The translations under genes were made by a program, and so were the position numbers. Below, in pieces: positions 26,601 through 51,543 of a stretch of DNA of 64,000 bases. The stretch is from Auanema rhodensis. Its lineage: Eukaryota; Nematoda; Chromadorea; Rhabditida; Rhabditidae. Location: contig OZ059896.1 of the NCBI GenBank assembly GCA_964057225.1, positions 8,928,001 through 8,992,000 of the forward strand, read 5' to 3'. Position 1 is the first letter of the stretch. Every line of letters begins with the position of its first letter. The notes beneath the pieces are model-generated. The model saw only the letters and a list, made by a program, of their open reading frames with translations. It was not told the DNA's origin and did not search any database.

Positions 26601-29600
26601 AAAGAAGAATTGAGCTACCTTAGCTGAACGTAGCTCGCAGGGAAGAGTCCTTTCTGAGTTGGATCAGTGGCTTTATGCCCGGTCCACCATTCGGCATCAT
26701 CTTTGTTGTCAATCTTAACCAAAAATATAAAAAGCAAAAATAAAGATTAATTTACAATTATTAGATCTCCAGCAATGAAAGTCAACTCATCAGCTTGACC
26801 AGCTGAATAATCAAACAATGCAGAAGCAGTCACTTCATTTGTTCCGGAACTGCTTTCCTGAAATTACCTTGTTCATTAAATTCTCTATAAACATTTAAAC
26901 CTCAACGGGAACAACATAATCTCCAGGGAACCATCCAGCAACTGGATTACCATCACGAACAGTTTCACCTTCCCACCATCCAGAATCACTCTTTTCTCGA
27001 ACCGATATCTCATCACCAACTCGGACAGTCAATTGATTGTCAGCCGTAGCATCAAAATCAGCAACAACTCTCACACGACAAAGAATAGTGCATTGTGGTG
27101 GTGATTGAGGCTGGGAAGGAACAGGAGCTTAAAATTAATGAATAATTCTCCAATTTTATTGACGGTACCCTACCAGATTCTATTTTTTCTACGTAATTAG
27201 CTGGGAAAATTCCTTCCTTTCCGTTGCATCGTCCTTTCCACCAAGACTCATTCCTAAATATGAAATAGTTCTTAAGTTCATATATTAATTTATCATACTG
27301 TTCCAAAACTAAAATTTTTTCTCCAACTGTTAAAGAAAGATCAGTTGCCTCGACAGCTTCAAATTCATACATGACTACATACCACTCACCAGGTGTATCT
27401 TAAAATATATTTTTCAAAAATTCCAATAATTCATATTCTACCTTTGGACGGTGATTTAGGAGATGAAGCAGCTATGTTTTGAATAGCTGAGTTAATGGAT
27501 GGAAGGGTAGCCGAAGAAATAGAAGCTTGACGAGAATTGACATAGCTTGGTTGAGGAGTTGCGGGAGAGGTCTGCGTAGGAGTAGCTTTATCAAATGATT
27601 GAGTGAAAGATGCTGGCTTTGATGGTGATTGAACTTTGACATAGCTTTTAGGGAACCATCCTACAGAACCATCGCTCTTTTTTCCACACCATTTCATCTC
27701 TTGTTGTTTGATAACCTAAAACATGATCTTCAATCTAATCAGATTATCCGAATAACCTCAATTGTATCTCCCTTAGCAAAAGACAAGTCTCCTTCATTTC
27801 TTGCTTTCCATGGGAACTGAGCAACACATACACATATCACTGACTCCGAGTTATTCAATTGTTCTGAATCATGAATAAATTATAAAAATTACACAATTAT
27901 TTAATACCATCAGTAAAACTAGATGCAATATTTTTTACGACAGCTTCTTCAGGAATTCTGTCTAAAGAGGGAGAAGGGGTAACGTTAGGTGGCATATTTT
28001 GTATTGGCTGGGCGATTGAAGAGTTAACCGAAGCGATAGGTTCAGCAAACGCTTCAGGGAACCATCCCACCTAAACAGATTATGACAAAGAATATAATTG
28101 AGGTTTACAAACCTTTTCCTTGATTTGACCAGCTCTCCAACCAGGTTCTGAAGCATGGCCTTCAAACACAAGAATGACATCTCCTGGTTGAAAAGATAAC
28201 TCGTCTTCGGTGCGAGCAACAAACTCGAAAATAGCTCTATATTTAGTTGTTCCAGTGGTTGTAGCATTAGGTAAACTGGTAGTCATGCCATCTTTAATGA
28301 AATTTTTTTTGAAACGAAGACTAAGGAAAATTTACTTGTTTTTAGGTCACTATGACCCGAGCTTAGTGAGGTTGTCATCACAGATTGTTTTGATTCTTCA
28401 AAAGGTGCAGGAGGTTGGGCAAATGATCCTCCTGCTTCATTGAGTTTTGCTCGAGCTTGCCCTTGTAAATTATGAAGATTTGTTAAAATTTTACGATACT
28501 CTTCTCTTAGTTTAAGCAACTCTGATCGCTTTCCCTCATAAAGACTCTTTTTCTGAAACACAATTTAAAGAAAAATAATCATGAACCGATGGAGTACCTC
28601 AACACAGAGCCGTGTTTGATTAACAGTTCTTTCTTTTGATTGTTGCAATTGCTCTCTCAAACTTTCCACAGCTGATTTGGCAATATCACGACTTTTAATT
28701 GTATTTTCAAGTTCCGATTTACGAGCTGCGGTTTCTTTATTGGCACTTTGAAGTTGTAGAAGTTGATGAGCCAGTTCTTGAGCTTGAACGCTAAGCTAAA
28801 AACCATTTAGTTAACTTTTTTGTTATCTTTGAAAAATTATACAGCTTGATTAGCTATTTGTAAGTCCTGAATAATTTTGATCTTTCCATCTCGGCTTTCC
28901 CTCATTTTTTCAATAGATTCAGTGATTTCAGCAATTTTATCTCGAGCCTTAAAAGAAAGTTATAAGTCTGAGAAAATATGAAATTGGCATTACAGCAGTA
29001 ACATCATTGTTCAGATCACATGTCTTCTCATCCAATGCTTGCAATTGGAATCCTAACGTTTTCTGTCTCTGTTGACGTTGAGCAGATCTTTCCATTTCTT
29101 GCTGTTTTTGATTCTGAGCACGAACAAGTTCTCTATGCCTTCACTCAGAATAACTACCTGTAGAGCTTTAAGTCGTGCTTTTTCCATTTCTATCAATCGT
29201 TGTTTCTCTGCTTCTCTCCTAGCAATCTCACGTTCAGCTTCGCGAATCTTCTCTTGTTCCAGACGTGCTTCTTCCTGCATCCTGAATCGCTCTAAAAAGA
29301 AATATACAATTGAAGATATGATTAAATCCAAAACACCAACCTAGCTCAAGTTGTCTTTCAGCTTCTCTCTGTCGTTCTTTCTCCAAACGTTCCCTCTCCC
29401 GTTTTTCCATTTCTTCTCGTTCTCGTTTTTCTATCTCTGCTCTACGTCGATGTTCCTAACACATCATTGGGTTATTTAAGTTACTGCAAGAGAATAGAAA
29501 CCTCTTCCATAAGAATTTGTCTTCTACGTTCCAGTTCGGCTTGGCCTTTAGCAAAGTTATCCATACGCTTATCTTCGAAAGTTTTGGGAGCTGGACTCTT

Positions 29601-30727
29601 TTGCGCAGGTGGAGCACCAGGCTCTAGCTATAAAACATATCAAAATAACAGTAACTAGTTTTAATTTAAATACCTGTGGGCTGTTATTAGCAGATCGAGA
29701 TAAGCCGCACATTTGAACTAACTCGGGAGGAACAGAGTCAGGCAGAGCATATCCAGCCTAAAAAAATATGTGAGCTCTGAATAGTGAAAATATCGCACTT
29801 TGCTCATATCTATTAGATGCATAGCAATGCAGAATTCATCCACATTTAACTTTCCATCTTTATTAACATCGGAAAGCCCCCAAATGTGAGCTAACAACGG
29901 GGTAGGTAATCCAGACATACCCAGAGCACTTCGTCCCGCTTGCCCTGTGAGAAAACCGACTCTTTGCTAAAATGATTAAGCTCATGAAAAAAACAAAAAA
30001 ATTTTACAACCTTATCCAACTGATTGAAATGTTGGCTATATTTTAATTTATTATTATGAGGAATAGTCCAATTGCCGCATTGCTTACCGCCTCCCAAAAC
30101 ACCCGTGGGAGTACCTAGAAATAAATGCTCATCAACTCAAAAATGCGTTTTTGAAAAAGTTACTTGGCACTGGTGGGCGACCGGGTGGATTGTGGCCAGC
30201 ACTAGAAGGATAGCTGGGCATTGATTGTTTCATAGGAGACCCATAGCTCATTGAAGACATATTCATTACTGGAAAATTATAATATTTTGGAAACTAGAAA
30301 GAAATATTACCATTAGGAGTTGACATGTTCATCATTGGATTTGGCCCCATATTCATAGGAGCAGCTTGAATGTTATAACCCCCATTCATACTTGGAATCT
30401 GCAGAAGAGAAGGTGGTAGGGTAGGAGGTAAAGACGCTCCTGCTATGCAATTTCTAGTCAGTCTCATAGCGATGGAGAATTCACACTCATTTAGCATACC
30501 ATCTTTATCAGTATCAGATAGAGCCCACACCTTCAATGTTTGAATATTATAGAGGATATGAAATAAGTTTGAACCTGAGCAAGAAGCTGTGGAGACAAGT
30601 TACTCTTCATCAATACAGTTCTAGCTGTGTTTCCATCGATTTTTCCCATTTGAGGATTCAATGAAGAAAACTGAGCTAGGTTAGATTGATGTTCGGCAGG
30701 AGTTACCTCCCACATTATTTGACTCAT
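23692..30727 (-). CDS. itsn-1: intersectin, long form
   Basis: Endocytic scaffold and Cdc42 exchange factor working with dynamin, synaptojanin, WASP and Eps15. Domains in order from the start at 30727: EH1 (QVWALSDTDKDGMLNECEF, an EF-hand loop), a Met/Pro/Asn linker, EH2 (HIWGLSDVNKDGKLNVDEF), a long charged coiled coil (about 29640-28300), and five SH3 domains. Those start SH3A YRAIFEFVARTEDELSF, SH3B FPWKARNEGDLSF, SH3C MYEFEAVEATDLSL, SH3D RVVADFDATADNQLTV, SH3E SALFDYSAGQADELTF. A ~755-nt intron separates SH3E from the RhoGEF part: DH (ELITTEERYLGDLVLAKKLF, IPLGRVTRYPLLVEKML), PH (SGKLLVALLFNDFLLLC...AKLWTKEIQQAI) and C2 (GRLLVEILSVQNINAK...EILVKFAVQLF). TTTTTTAG just upstream of the ATG (30733-30735) looks like a trans-splice acceptor. 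All domains look intact. Confidence 0.93.
25863..26618 (-). other. intron separating SH3E from DH-PH-C2 in intersectin
   Basis: The largest intersectin intron. The codon after VQLR would be TAG if it is retained, so read-through gives a short protein ending at SH3E. AATAAA on the minus strand (TTTATT, 26139-26144) lies about 475 nt inside it and could terminate such a transcript. Confidence 0.5.
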
Positions 30728-31306
30728 GGTTTCTAAAAAATTTCTTAAGAATAACTTAAATAAATAAAAACCTACATAAATAGTTATATATACACCTTAA
30801 ACTTTACAAAATGACTATGTTAGAAGCCCATAAAACCTGCAAAAATTTAAGTTAACGAAACAAATAGAAACGTAGAAACGAAATAATGAAAGATAAACAA
30901 ATCATGAGAATATAAACAGATATTATATTTTCAGCAGAAAACGAGAGGAAGTATTGCTTTATAGAGTGCTAGAAGTAGAGAGTACGCTTTAGGAATATTC
31001 GCAAGAGAATATCGACAAAGGCTGAATTCCATTCCCCTAGTAGGAAGAACATCGATTGTGTGCAGCTAGGACTTCAACCCACGAAAATGCAATTGCACAT
31101 ATAGAGAACAATTTTCTAGAAGGAAAGGTTAAACGACTCAAAACTTTAGAATGTAATAGATAAAATATAAAGTAATAATCTGAATATTTACAGAATTATG
31201 AGATACTTTGTTATTCGTATCGTTAACTAGCTTAAGAAAACATTTACATATCCGATCCGGTTAATACTACAATTTAATTAAATAAAAATATTAATAAATT
31301 GTTTAG
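30728..31306. other. spacer between SOSS-B and intersectin
   Basis: About 580 nt between two minus-strand genes, containing the SOSS-B 3' UTR and intersectin 5' region. No conserved coding frame seen. Confidence 0.5.
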
Positions 31307-32039
31307 TTATGGTCTTCCTCGGTTCGGATGACCAGCATCAGTCCTTTTAGCTGGTGGTTGACCACCACCACCTCCGGCATTAGGGTTAAAAGCAGGCGGC
31401 CGTTTGGAACCGGAAAAACCACCTCTACTAGCCGAATTTCTTCTCGGGTCTCCACTTGATACCTTAACATTACCATATTAAAATTGCAGAAAGATATAAT
31501 AGAAAAACCTCTCCATCTTCAGGAGGGGAACCTTTGCGTGCTCGTTCATTTGCGGCATATTGGGCATTATATTCACTGATATTGGGAACTTCACTATATA
31601 CCATGAAAAAATCTCCTAATCTCATACATTCTCCATTTCTTCCACAACTTAGTGTGAGGGATCCCTTTAAGTATAATCATTACTTTCAAATTTACTAAAT
31701 ATACGTACTCTGTGAACATTCGTGTACCCGTTTTTAAGTCTAATGATATCACCAGGTTGAAAAGCTTCAATGAGATCAGGGCTACGAAGTGATAAAGTTG
31801 CAGATCCGGTGGGGTCAGCAACTTTTAATGTCTGTATAGTATCGCCATTCATTGTACGAAAATGTTGACCTAGATAAAAACTATGTAGTCCAAATGTGGG
31901 ATTTGTTATCAGTCTCTATATATATAAACAAACCTAATTCTAAAACTATGAATTGAATATTAACACCGGTCATTTGTGGAAGTAATTGATGAATTTTAAC
32001 ATATTCAGTACTTTGTTGATGAGGAGGTACAACTGACAT
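31307..32039 (-). CDS. SOSS complex subunit B / NABP single-stranded DNA-binding protein
   Basis: Small OB-fold protein that binds single-stranded DNA and works with the Integrator/SOSS complex in double-strand-break repair. The start MSVVPPHQQSTEYVKIHQLL follows TTTCTTAG by two bases, a likely spliced-leader acceptor. The OB fold spans roughly residues 15-115: QFIVLELGQHFRTMNGDTI, KVADPTGSATLSLR, AFQPGDIIRLKNGYTNVHRG, LTLSCGRNGEC, FMVYSEVPNISEYN. The C-terminal tail is disordered and Gly/Pro/Arg-rich (GGFSGSKRPPAFNP, GGGGGQPPAKR), as in human NABP1/2. Length (about 190 aa) matches the family. It is immediately upstream of intersectin on the same strand. Confidence 0.9.
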
Positions 32040-33165
32040 TCCTAAGAAAGAGTTCAAAGTCAGTTGATAATCACAGTCAAATGATGGAAAAGATGTTTGA
32101 AACCACACTTTTCAAACCAGGGGATTAAGCATGTTTCAGAAGTTGGGTTAAGAATTGATCGCTGACTAAACAACCTGCTAAAATACGTAATCACGTATCT
32201 GCTACTTACCGTTTCGGGTAAATGCATTGGGGGATCATTCAGTGAGGGTTTATTTTTTGAATCAGGCTGCTGTCCGCTTCAATATATCTGAAAATTTATG
32301 AATAAATTTCTAAGTTTTTCATTTGTTTTTGAATATATCTGACTTTATTGAGTTCAAATATTGCTGAAATCAAGCTGTTAATTTTCTCTTTTCGCTTATT
32401 TTTCAAACGAAGGTTGAAAATTTTGTGTAAGGGTTTAGCACAATATGATACAATTGCATGAAAGCCTAAAGATATGAATGATAGGATTATAAAGATTAAT
32501 ATTGTAAATTTGAAGGACAACCGCTCTGTACCGCATAAAATGAATAAATGAATAAAACGTTGATTATGGAAGGATCGTTAATAGCCTGATAGTATCACGT
32601 CACACATATTTGAATTATTTTAATTAACCCAATCCAATTTTTCTAGAATAAAATAAATATAATTCAGCAATTCTTTCGAAAGTAGTACACTATTTTTTTG
32701 GATTTTTGATGATTTCTTTATTTTGTACCAAAAAAGTCATTTGTTCTGGTTGAAAAGTGAAAATGTATATCTCCAAGAATATAATCGAATGAAGGTAATG
32801 AACATTGAGAAGTAATAGAATTAGCCCCAATTATACGAGATGGCTCACATATATTCTTAAGAAACATAATCTAATTATACTTATTGAACGTAATTAATAA
32901 TTTAATGTTTTGTTATTTAACTTTACCTTAAATTATTAATAATTTTTTATATTAATAATATTCGCTAATATTAATATTTCCCAAATACTCAGTAAAATAA
33001 GTTTGATTTATCTAATTTATACTCGTTAGTTGATCATACACTTAACGCTGTTTAGGCTCAAAAGGACTTCAAATTGAACCTCTTCTTTTAGAAGCTCCTG
33101 CTGTGCAGATCAATCATACGGCCATCTGTACATAAGAAAGCCAACGAGCCACCAATAAAATCACC
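32040..33165. other. upstream region of SOSS-B
   Basis: Mostly AT-rich. A minus-strand segment ending CCCGAAACG with a strong GTAAGT donor (about 32207-32216) could be a non-coding first exon of SOSS-B. A minus-strand open frame at 32296-32520 (hydrophobic stretch, then basic) lacks an ATG and is not supported as a gene. Confidence 0.4.
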
Positions 33166-33301
33166 TTAGAACGATGAAGCCATCTGTCTGTCATATTCTT
33201 CTTCGGTAATGAACTTTGAAGGAGGTGGATTGAGATGATTTGGGTGATTCAAACTGACTGCTGACCTATTGTTTAGTTGGTTTAACCTTTAACTTTGCCA
33301 T
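33166..33301 (-). CDS. possible 31-aa small protein downstream of zag-1
   Basis: Tentative. An ATG at 33299-33301, seven bases after a TATATAG acceptor (33308-33310), joins through a 40-nt intron to an exon with ordinary codon use. The protein would start MANLNHPNHLNPPPSKF and end TEEEYDRQMASSF at a TAA (33166-33168). Read past that TAA, the same frame stays open for 25 more codons (GDFIGGSLAFLCTDGRMI and onward) to 33088. I know no family match. It starts about 95 nt after the likely zag-1 polyadenylation signal, an operon-like spacing. It could equally be a pseudogene fragment or chance. Confidence 0.3.
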
Positions 33302-33404
33302 TGAAAGCTATATAGTGTGAGAACATTTTGTTTTTATTTGTTGTTTATGCTATGTATTTGTAAAATATATTGTAAATAACTTTAAACATTATAATTTAAT
33401 TAGC

Positions 33405-33410
33405 TTTATT
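33405..33410 (-). terminator. probable zag-1 polyadenylation signal
   Basis: TTTATT on the + strand is AATAAA in the zag-1 transcript. It is the first perfect signal I see downstream of the stop, implying a 3' UTR of about 1.1 kb. Confidence 0.4.
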
Positions 33411-34531
33411 GGTCATAGTATATGAATACACGACATATAAGGAGTGAAGTGCGATAAATGTTATTTGCAGTGCAAAACAGTTGGTCTTCTGTTAAAAATC
33501 CGTAGTAGGAAGGATGATAGAAAAAACTCTGATTTGGGAAGAAAATTAAAAAAAAGTTGCAACCAATTAGATAAATGGGAAGACAAGTGATAAGCTGATT
33601 AGTTGGGTGGAATTTAAACCAACATGACAAGCGACTAGTTGACAATTAAATAAAAACAAGCAAATATACAACTTGGGCTCTATATGAAGAATAGACAATT
33701 CTTTTGCTTAGGCATTAAAGCATATCTAGGATTACACCTGTTTCCAAAATTAAGCTGAGTCCAATAAAACTGGACTTAATGCAAATAACAAAGTTGACAA
33801 AAAAAACTGAAAAGGAATTCAAGTGATAAAACCAAATTGACAAGCTGGAGTACTTGAGGAAGAAAGATTGAGGCATTAAGTCTTCAAACATCAAACGAAA
33901 TTATGTATATATACATATACATATATATGGAATTAATTTTAAATAATTAACAAATAACACCGGCAATATCATAGAAGCTAGGTTTTTGAGTAAAATTTTG
34001 TAAAATTTTTCTCGGAAAAAGAAAAATGATACAAAAAATTTTGGACAAGAAACACAACATGATTTGATGGTTAGTTGTGAATGAAATTAAATGTTTGAAT
34101 TTTGCCAGATTAAATAAACTTCCATATATAGTATATAGTATAGAGACAAAATGAAACTAAAAATAACTATATACAACATAGCACCATATCTTAAATAGCG
34201 GCAGTAAACTGTAAAAGGCAGAATGTAAGCGCAGTAAAAATGCATTGAGCTGAAGACTTAGACGACGAGGGCGACAATAAAGTCAGGAATTCATATATAA
34301 AGGTAAATAATTATAATTATAATTATAAATAATTATATATATATTTATATATTTATATGTATTGAGTATAAGGAGTAAGAATGTAAATTCTAAGCGACAT
34401 GGCAAGAACAGGATAGCTGGAGTGAGTTGGTTGTAGATCAATGAGATCATATTGGGAAAACTCAGGAAAAGAGATAAATATGGAAAAGTGAATAAAAGGA
34501 TGAATTATTTTTGTATTTTATAATTGGAATA

Positions 34532-47052
<12,521 letters not shown>

Positions 47053-49071
47053 CTGAAGATAAAAAATATAAGATAATTAGATGAAATAAGTATAAGTAAT
47101 ATGACAAGAAGATAAAAAAACATAAAGAAAGTAATACAAATTTTAAAAAAATCAGTTAAACAGTTAACTATAGTATTCAATATGTTATATTATAGAAGTT
47201 AAGAATATAAAATAGAATAAAATCTTAATATTGTATCAAATACACACATATTTATATTTAAAAAAATGATAATTATGATTAGGTAAATCGGGAAAGCTTT
47301 GGAACATCGATGGCAGCAGCACCAACCAGTTCTCTGTCCTGACACTGCTTCCATCGCTCATGGTCCTCAGAGCTCGTTTGTTTTGGCAGCGAATAGGAAA
47401 ACAAGCTGGCAAATAATAAGAGAACAATAGGCAAAAGAGGCTTTCAGAAAACAGAAGAAACACTACCGTATATGACACGTACGTATGTATCTTAAAGGTC
47501 TATCGGTTTGTGTGGTCTTTGTGGGGCAATAGGATAAGATATCGTTGCCGTCGAGATGAAACAGACGGCTGCCTTCAGTATTATCCTCAGATTTGAGCAA
47601 AAAGGGTAGATAGGCTGTTAAATTGGCGCCTGCGAGTTACTTGGAAGCATTTAAGAGCATTGAAATAGACAAACTATGTGATTATGAAGTGCTCATGAGC
47701 AGTTTATAACAAAGACTAGACAAATCATTAAACAAAGAAGAATAAAAGATAGATTTGAATATGTTTCATAGTTTGAATATTGAATAATAATAATTAGAAG
47801 ATAATTAATTTAGAATGGTCATATCAGTTGACTAAACCAGGAAGCATGTAGCAGCAATAAAGTCAGAATCTCGTATGAAACGGGAAGAAGATTCAAATGG
47901 TGTGGTCTGTCCAGCTAAGGAGAACAGACTCAGATGCGGATCATCCTGCTGCTCCACCTCTCTCGCTCCTCCCACTCGGCTTTCTCAAGGTCCTGATGGG
48001 AGGGACCAGGGAGGGCAGGGGGTAAGATCGGCTGTCCTCGTAGCACATGGTCGATCGATGGCCACCAACACCGGCAGCACCACCCCTGATGAGATCGACG
48101 TGGTTCGTCGTCGACCACTATGAGAGAAAACGAAATAGTCGAGAAAATTGAAAGAGAAGGAAAGGAAAGGAAAAATGAAAGAGGGAAGAGAAAGTAAGGT
48201 GTAGAAGAATGAGGGTGAGTGTAAGGAAGAGAGAGAGAGGGACGAAAACAAAGCTTTCATCGGAGCTCGTCATCATCGTTGTTCAGGAGAGAAGTATTCC
48301 AAATATAAACAGGCAAAAGCTGCTTATGATTCAGTTAGCATGACCAGAAGAAGGCCGGGAGGAGTAATCAGATGTCAAAAAAAAAATTTGTTTTAATTAA
48401 TCAAGACTGATGGCCACACATACACACTCACAACGTGAAAAATATGAAGGAAATTGAAGAGGAAAAGAGCCTAGAAAGAGATTCTAATGAGTAGTACACC
48501 GATACACATATGTACATACAAACACATACAAGCGGCGAAAGCCTGACGAGCTTTCACGGACGAGACAAGAGACTCGTTCTCATTCATTTGCCCATATTTG
48601 TACGTGAATCCAACAACCTCTTCCAGCCTGGTATTCATATAATATATATATAGTATATAATATATAAGATTATATATTTATACATATGTATGTTTTGTAA
48701 TATTACAGGAGGTTACAACTATTAACTGGAAGACTGCTTTCCACTTTCATTATCTTTTCAGATATTCGGCTGCTGCATTTGAACCGTGTATATCACGGAA
48801 ATTCTACGGTGAAATTGGAAGAATCACAGGATAACTCGCCATTCCCCTCATTCTTGTCGTAACAATCAAATTTCAAAGATGGAATCGCCAATTTGACGAA
48901 AAAAGAAGCCGTTTACTGGCGTGTGAAAGCAACTAGGCAAGTCAGATGATTAACGTGGGTAGGTGCCGTGAAAGCTGCCCAACTAAACCCGTGCGCCTGC
49001 CCGTGTGTGTGAGACTAGTTGACTCAACTCAACTCACTGCCTAGTTGGTTGACTGGACGGCTGGTATTTTG

Positions 49072-49081
49072 CCCCATGGGG
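49072..49081. promoter_or_regulatory. CCCCATGGGG palindrome, EBF/UNC-3-like core
   Basis: Contains CCCNNGGG, the core of COE/EBF sites, though the flanks differ from TCCCNNGGGA. A related GCCCCCGGGGGC palindrome lies at 53836-53847, and both are preceded by TTTTG. Confidence 0.3.
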
Positions 49082-51338
49082 ATTCACCGACATCCATGAT
49101 GAAGACGATGATGACGGCATCAGTTAGACCACACGAACAGGATGGTAGTTGGACCTCACAAGCATTATTTGCCAATGCATCAGATTGAATAACAAGAAGA
49201 AAAAAATTGATAAAGCTGTTTGATGGTATGAAACACAGTAACTGCATTCTGAGCGGATTGTGGTCGTCAAAAGATAGTTTATAGTTTGTACAATGGCTAT
49301 TCTATGAACTTTCGAGAAAATTTAAGCAAATCGGTAGCATCTTATGGGAGAAGCGAAAGAAAAGGAAGAGCGGAAACAGAATAAAACGAGAGCGATAGGA
49401 AGACACGGAAAAAGAAAGACAGAGAGGTAGCATTGAAGAGGTAGCTTGTCGTCTCACGATAAGCGTTTTCCAAGTGGTTGTCTACCCGCGAAGAGTGGAG
49501 ATTTTGCCAGAGCACATCAAGCAGTAGAGGAACAAGAACATACGTGGCCAGCACCGTTAAAGGAAGATGATGAAGTAGATTTAGAAGAGGAATGTTTCGA
49601 ATACGAAGATGATGAAATGATGAAGATGAAGCCTATGACTACAAGAACGACGACGACGACAACGACGACGACTGATCATGATGGTGATGAAGAGGAAAAA
49701 AGAATTGGAGGAAAGAATAGAATAGAGTGAGAGAAGAACTAGAGAGACAGGGTGAAAGAGGAACAGGCAGTGGGGAAACAGAATTGAATCGAGAGAGAGA
49801 AAAAGAAAGAGGTGTTTACGTCGAAAGAGGCTCAATGTGTATGTATGTGGCAGAAGAAGAGCACAAGAAGCAGGAAGAAATGAGGAAGGTGTAGGCTAAA
49901 GCCAGCACAAGCTGAAAGACCAACGGCTCCTTCTATAATTTTTTCTCTCTTTCTCTCTCTTATAGTTTCTTTTTGTATCTCTCTCTCTCTCTCTCTTTCA
50001 ACTTATCAATGCATTTCCGTTTGTCTAACTTATTCTATCCGTAGATAGTATGTTTCTTCAGCTCATTTTATGATGTTTTCCTCTTGCCGTTCAATACGTT
50101 ATCATATTTTGATTGAGAACGAAGCGTAGTTTGAGATGGCTGGCTGAACGTTGAAGAAAAGGATTAAGTTGGAAAATCTTGTGATAGTTGAGTGCAATAA
50201 AGGAAATACGAATGCTACTGAGCAATAAAAGTACCTGAATTTGCTGTTGAAATTACGGGAGAGATGGGGGGGGAGGAAGGACAAAGAAAAAGAAGTAAAA
50301 GCGTTTCAGAGCAAGTACATATCGATGTGTGGATGCGTGATCTCCCTGGAGTATACGTAGTCGACAAACGAATTGTGGAAGATGTCAGCCAAACGACTAA
50401 GCACCTTGTAAGGACAAAATGCAAGGGAAAAAAGAAAATGTGACTGGTAAAGCTTGTCGTAGAAACAAGGAGACAAAGTTGAGTTTATGACCAAAACAGA
50501 AAGGATTACATGAGAGTCGCATTCAAGAGCTCACCGTCATTCACGAGCAACAACAACTTTCTCCTGGATGGTTGATGATGTTGAACATAATGTGCGGAAA
50601 ATTAAAAGAAAATGAGTGTTAATCAAGAAACATGAAACTTTTGAAATTATATGGACAACATAAAGGTTTAATTGTTAACTGAAACAATGAGTTTATCTGT
50701 AATTCTCATGATGCGAACGAGGCGGAATTGAATGATTCAACTTCAGCAGTATCTAAAGGTTTCGTCATCGAGAATGACTGGACGAAGTCATCAGATTCAT
50801 GAATACCGATTGTTTCTCATCTCATTTATCTACTTCTGTCCTCTCCGGCTCTCTCGTACTCTTTAGAATATGCATGTTGCAACATTGAAACATCATCCCG
50901 ATAATTCATTTAAAGGTTGAAAGTTCCGTTTAGTCCTTTTCTACGTTCATTATGATCAGTTTTTATGAAGATTATTCGTGAGAAAAGAAACAGTAGGTTT
51001 AAAAGTAATTAGTTATGAAAAATTTAATAAAAAGGACAAAAGGAAAAGGTTGATAATCTGAGTTATTGAAAGTAAAAAGAAGCAAACCTTGAACAATTCA
51101 TCTTTTACTCTCACACAGATCTGACTTCAATAAAAGATTGCCTTAGGCATTAGATACACACATATACACAAGCATTCGTTGAGCAAGAAAAGAAAAAAAA
51201 GAAAAAGAAGAAAAGGAAAGCTTGTTGCAGAGATGGTTCAATATGGACAACAAAGCATTCACAGATATAGACAGCTTCCCATTATGAATTAAATGCTTAA
51301 TATTATTAATACAATAATTAAGAGTGAATAGATAAAGT

Positions 51339-51376
51339 AGAGAGAGAAAGAGAAAGAGAAAGAGAGAGAGAAAAGG
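51339..51376. repeat. GA microsatellite
   Basis: GAGAGAAAGAGAAAGAGAAA tract in the zag-1 upstream region. Confidence 0.7.
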
Positions 51377-51509
51377 GAAGACAGAGAGAGACATGGAGAT
51401 AATATAAATTGAGAGAAAAAAAGAAAAATGAATGAAGAAATATTATATGTATACCCTATGTTTCTTCGGTTGCAATTCAACGAAAAAGTTGAAATGAGGA
51501 AAGAAAACT

Positions 51510-51543
<34 letters not shown>
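51510..51543. repeat. (GA)n microsatellite
   Basis: Nearly pure GA run with one GATA interruption. Confidence 0.8.

Noticed and set aside
32296-32520. Minus-strand frame with a hydrophobic stretch and basic tail
   Set aside because: No ATG in the upstream open part and no convincing splice partner, so it is left as a weak possibility only.
47875-48123. Overlapping frames on both strands in a GC-rich block
   Set aside because: GC-rich DNA keeps all frames open. No domain or consistent splice signals, so it is described only as an island.
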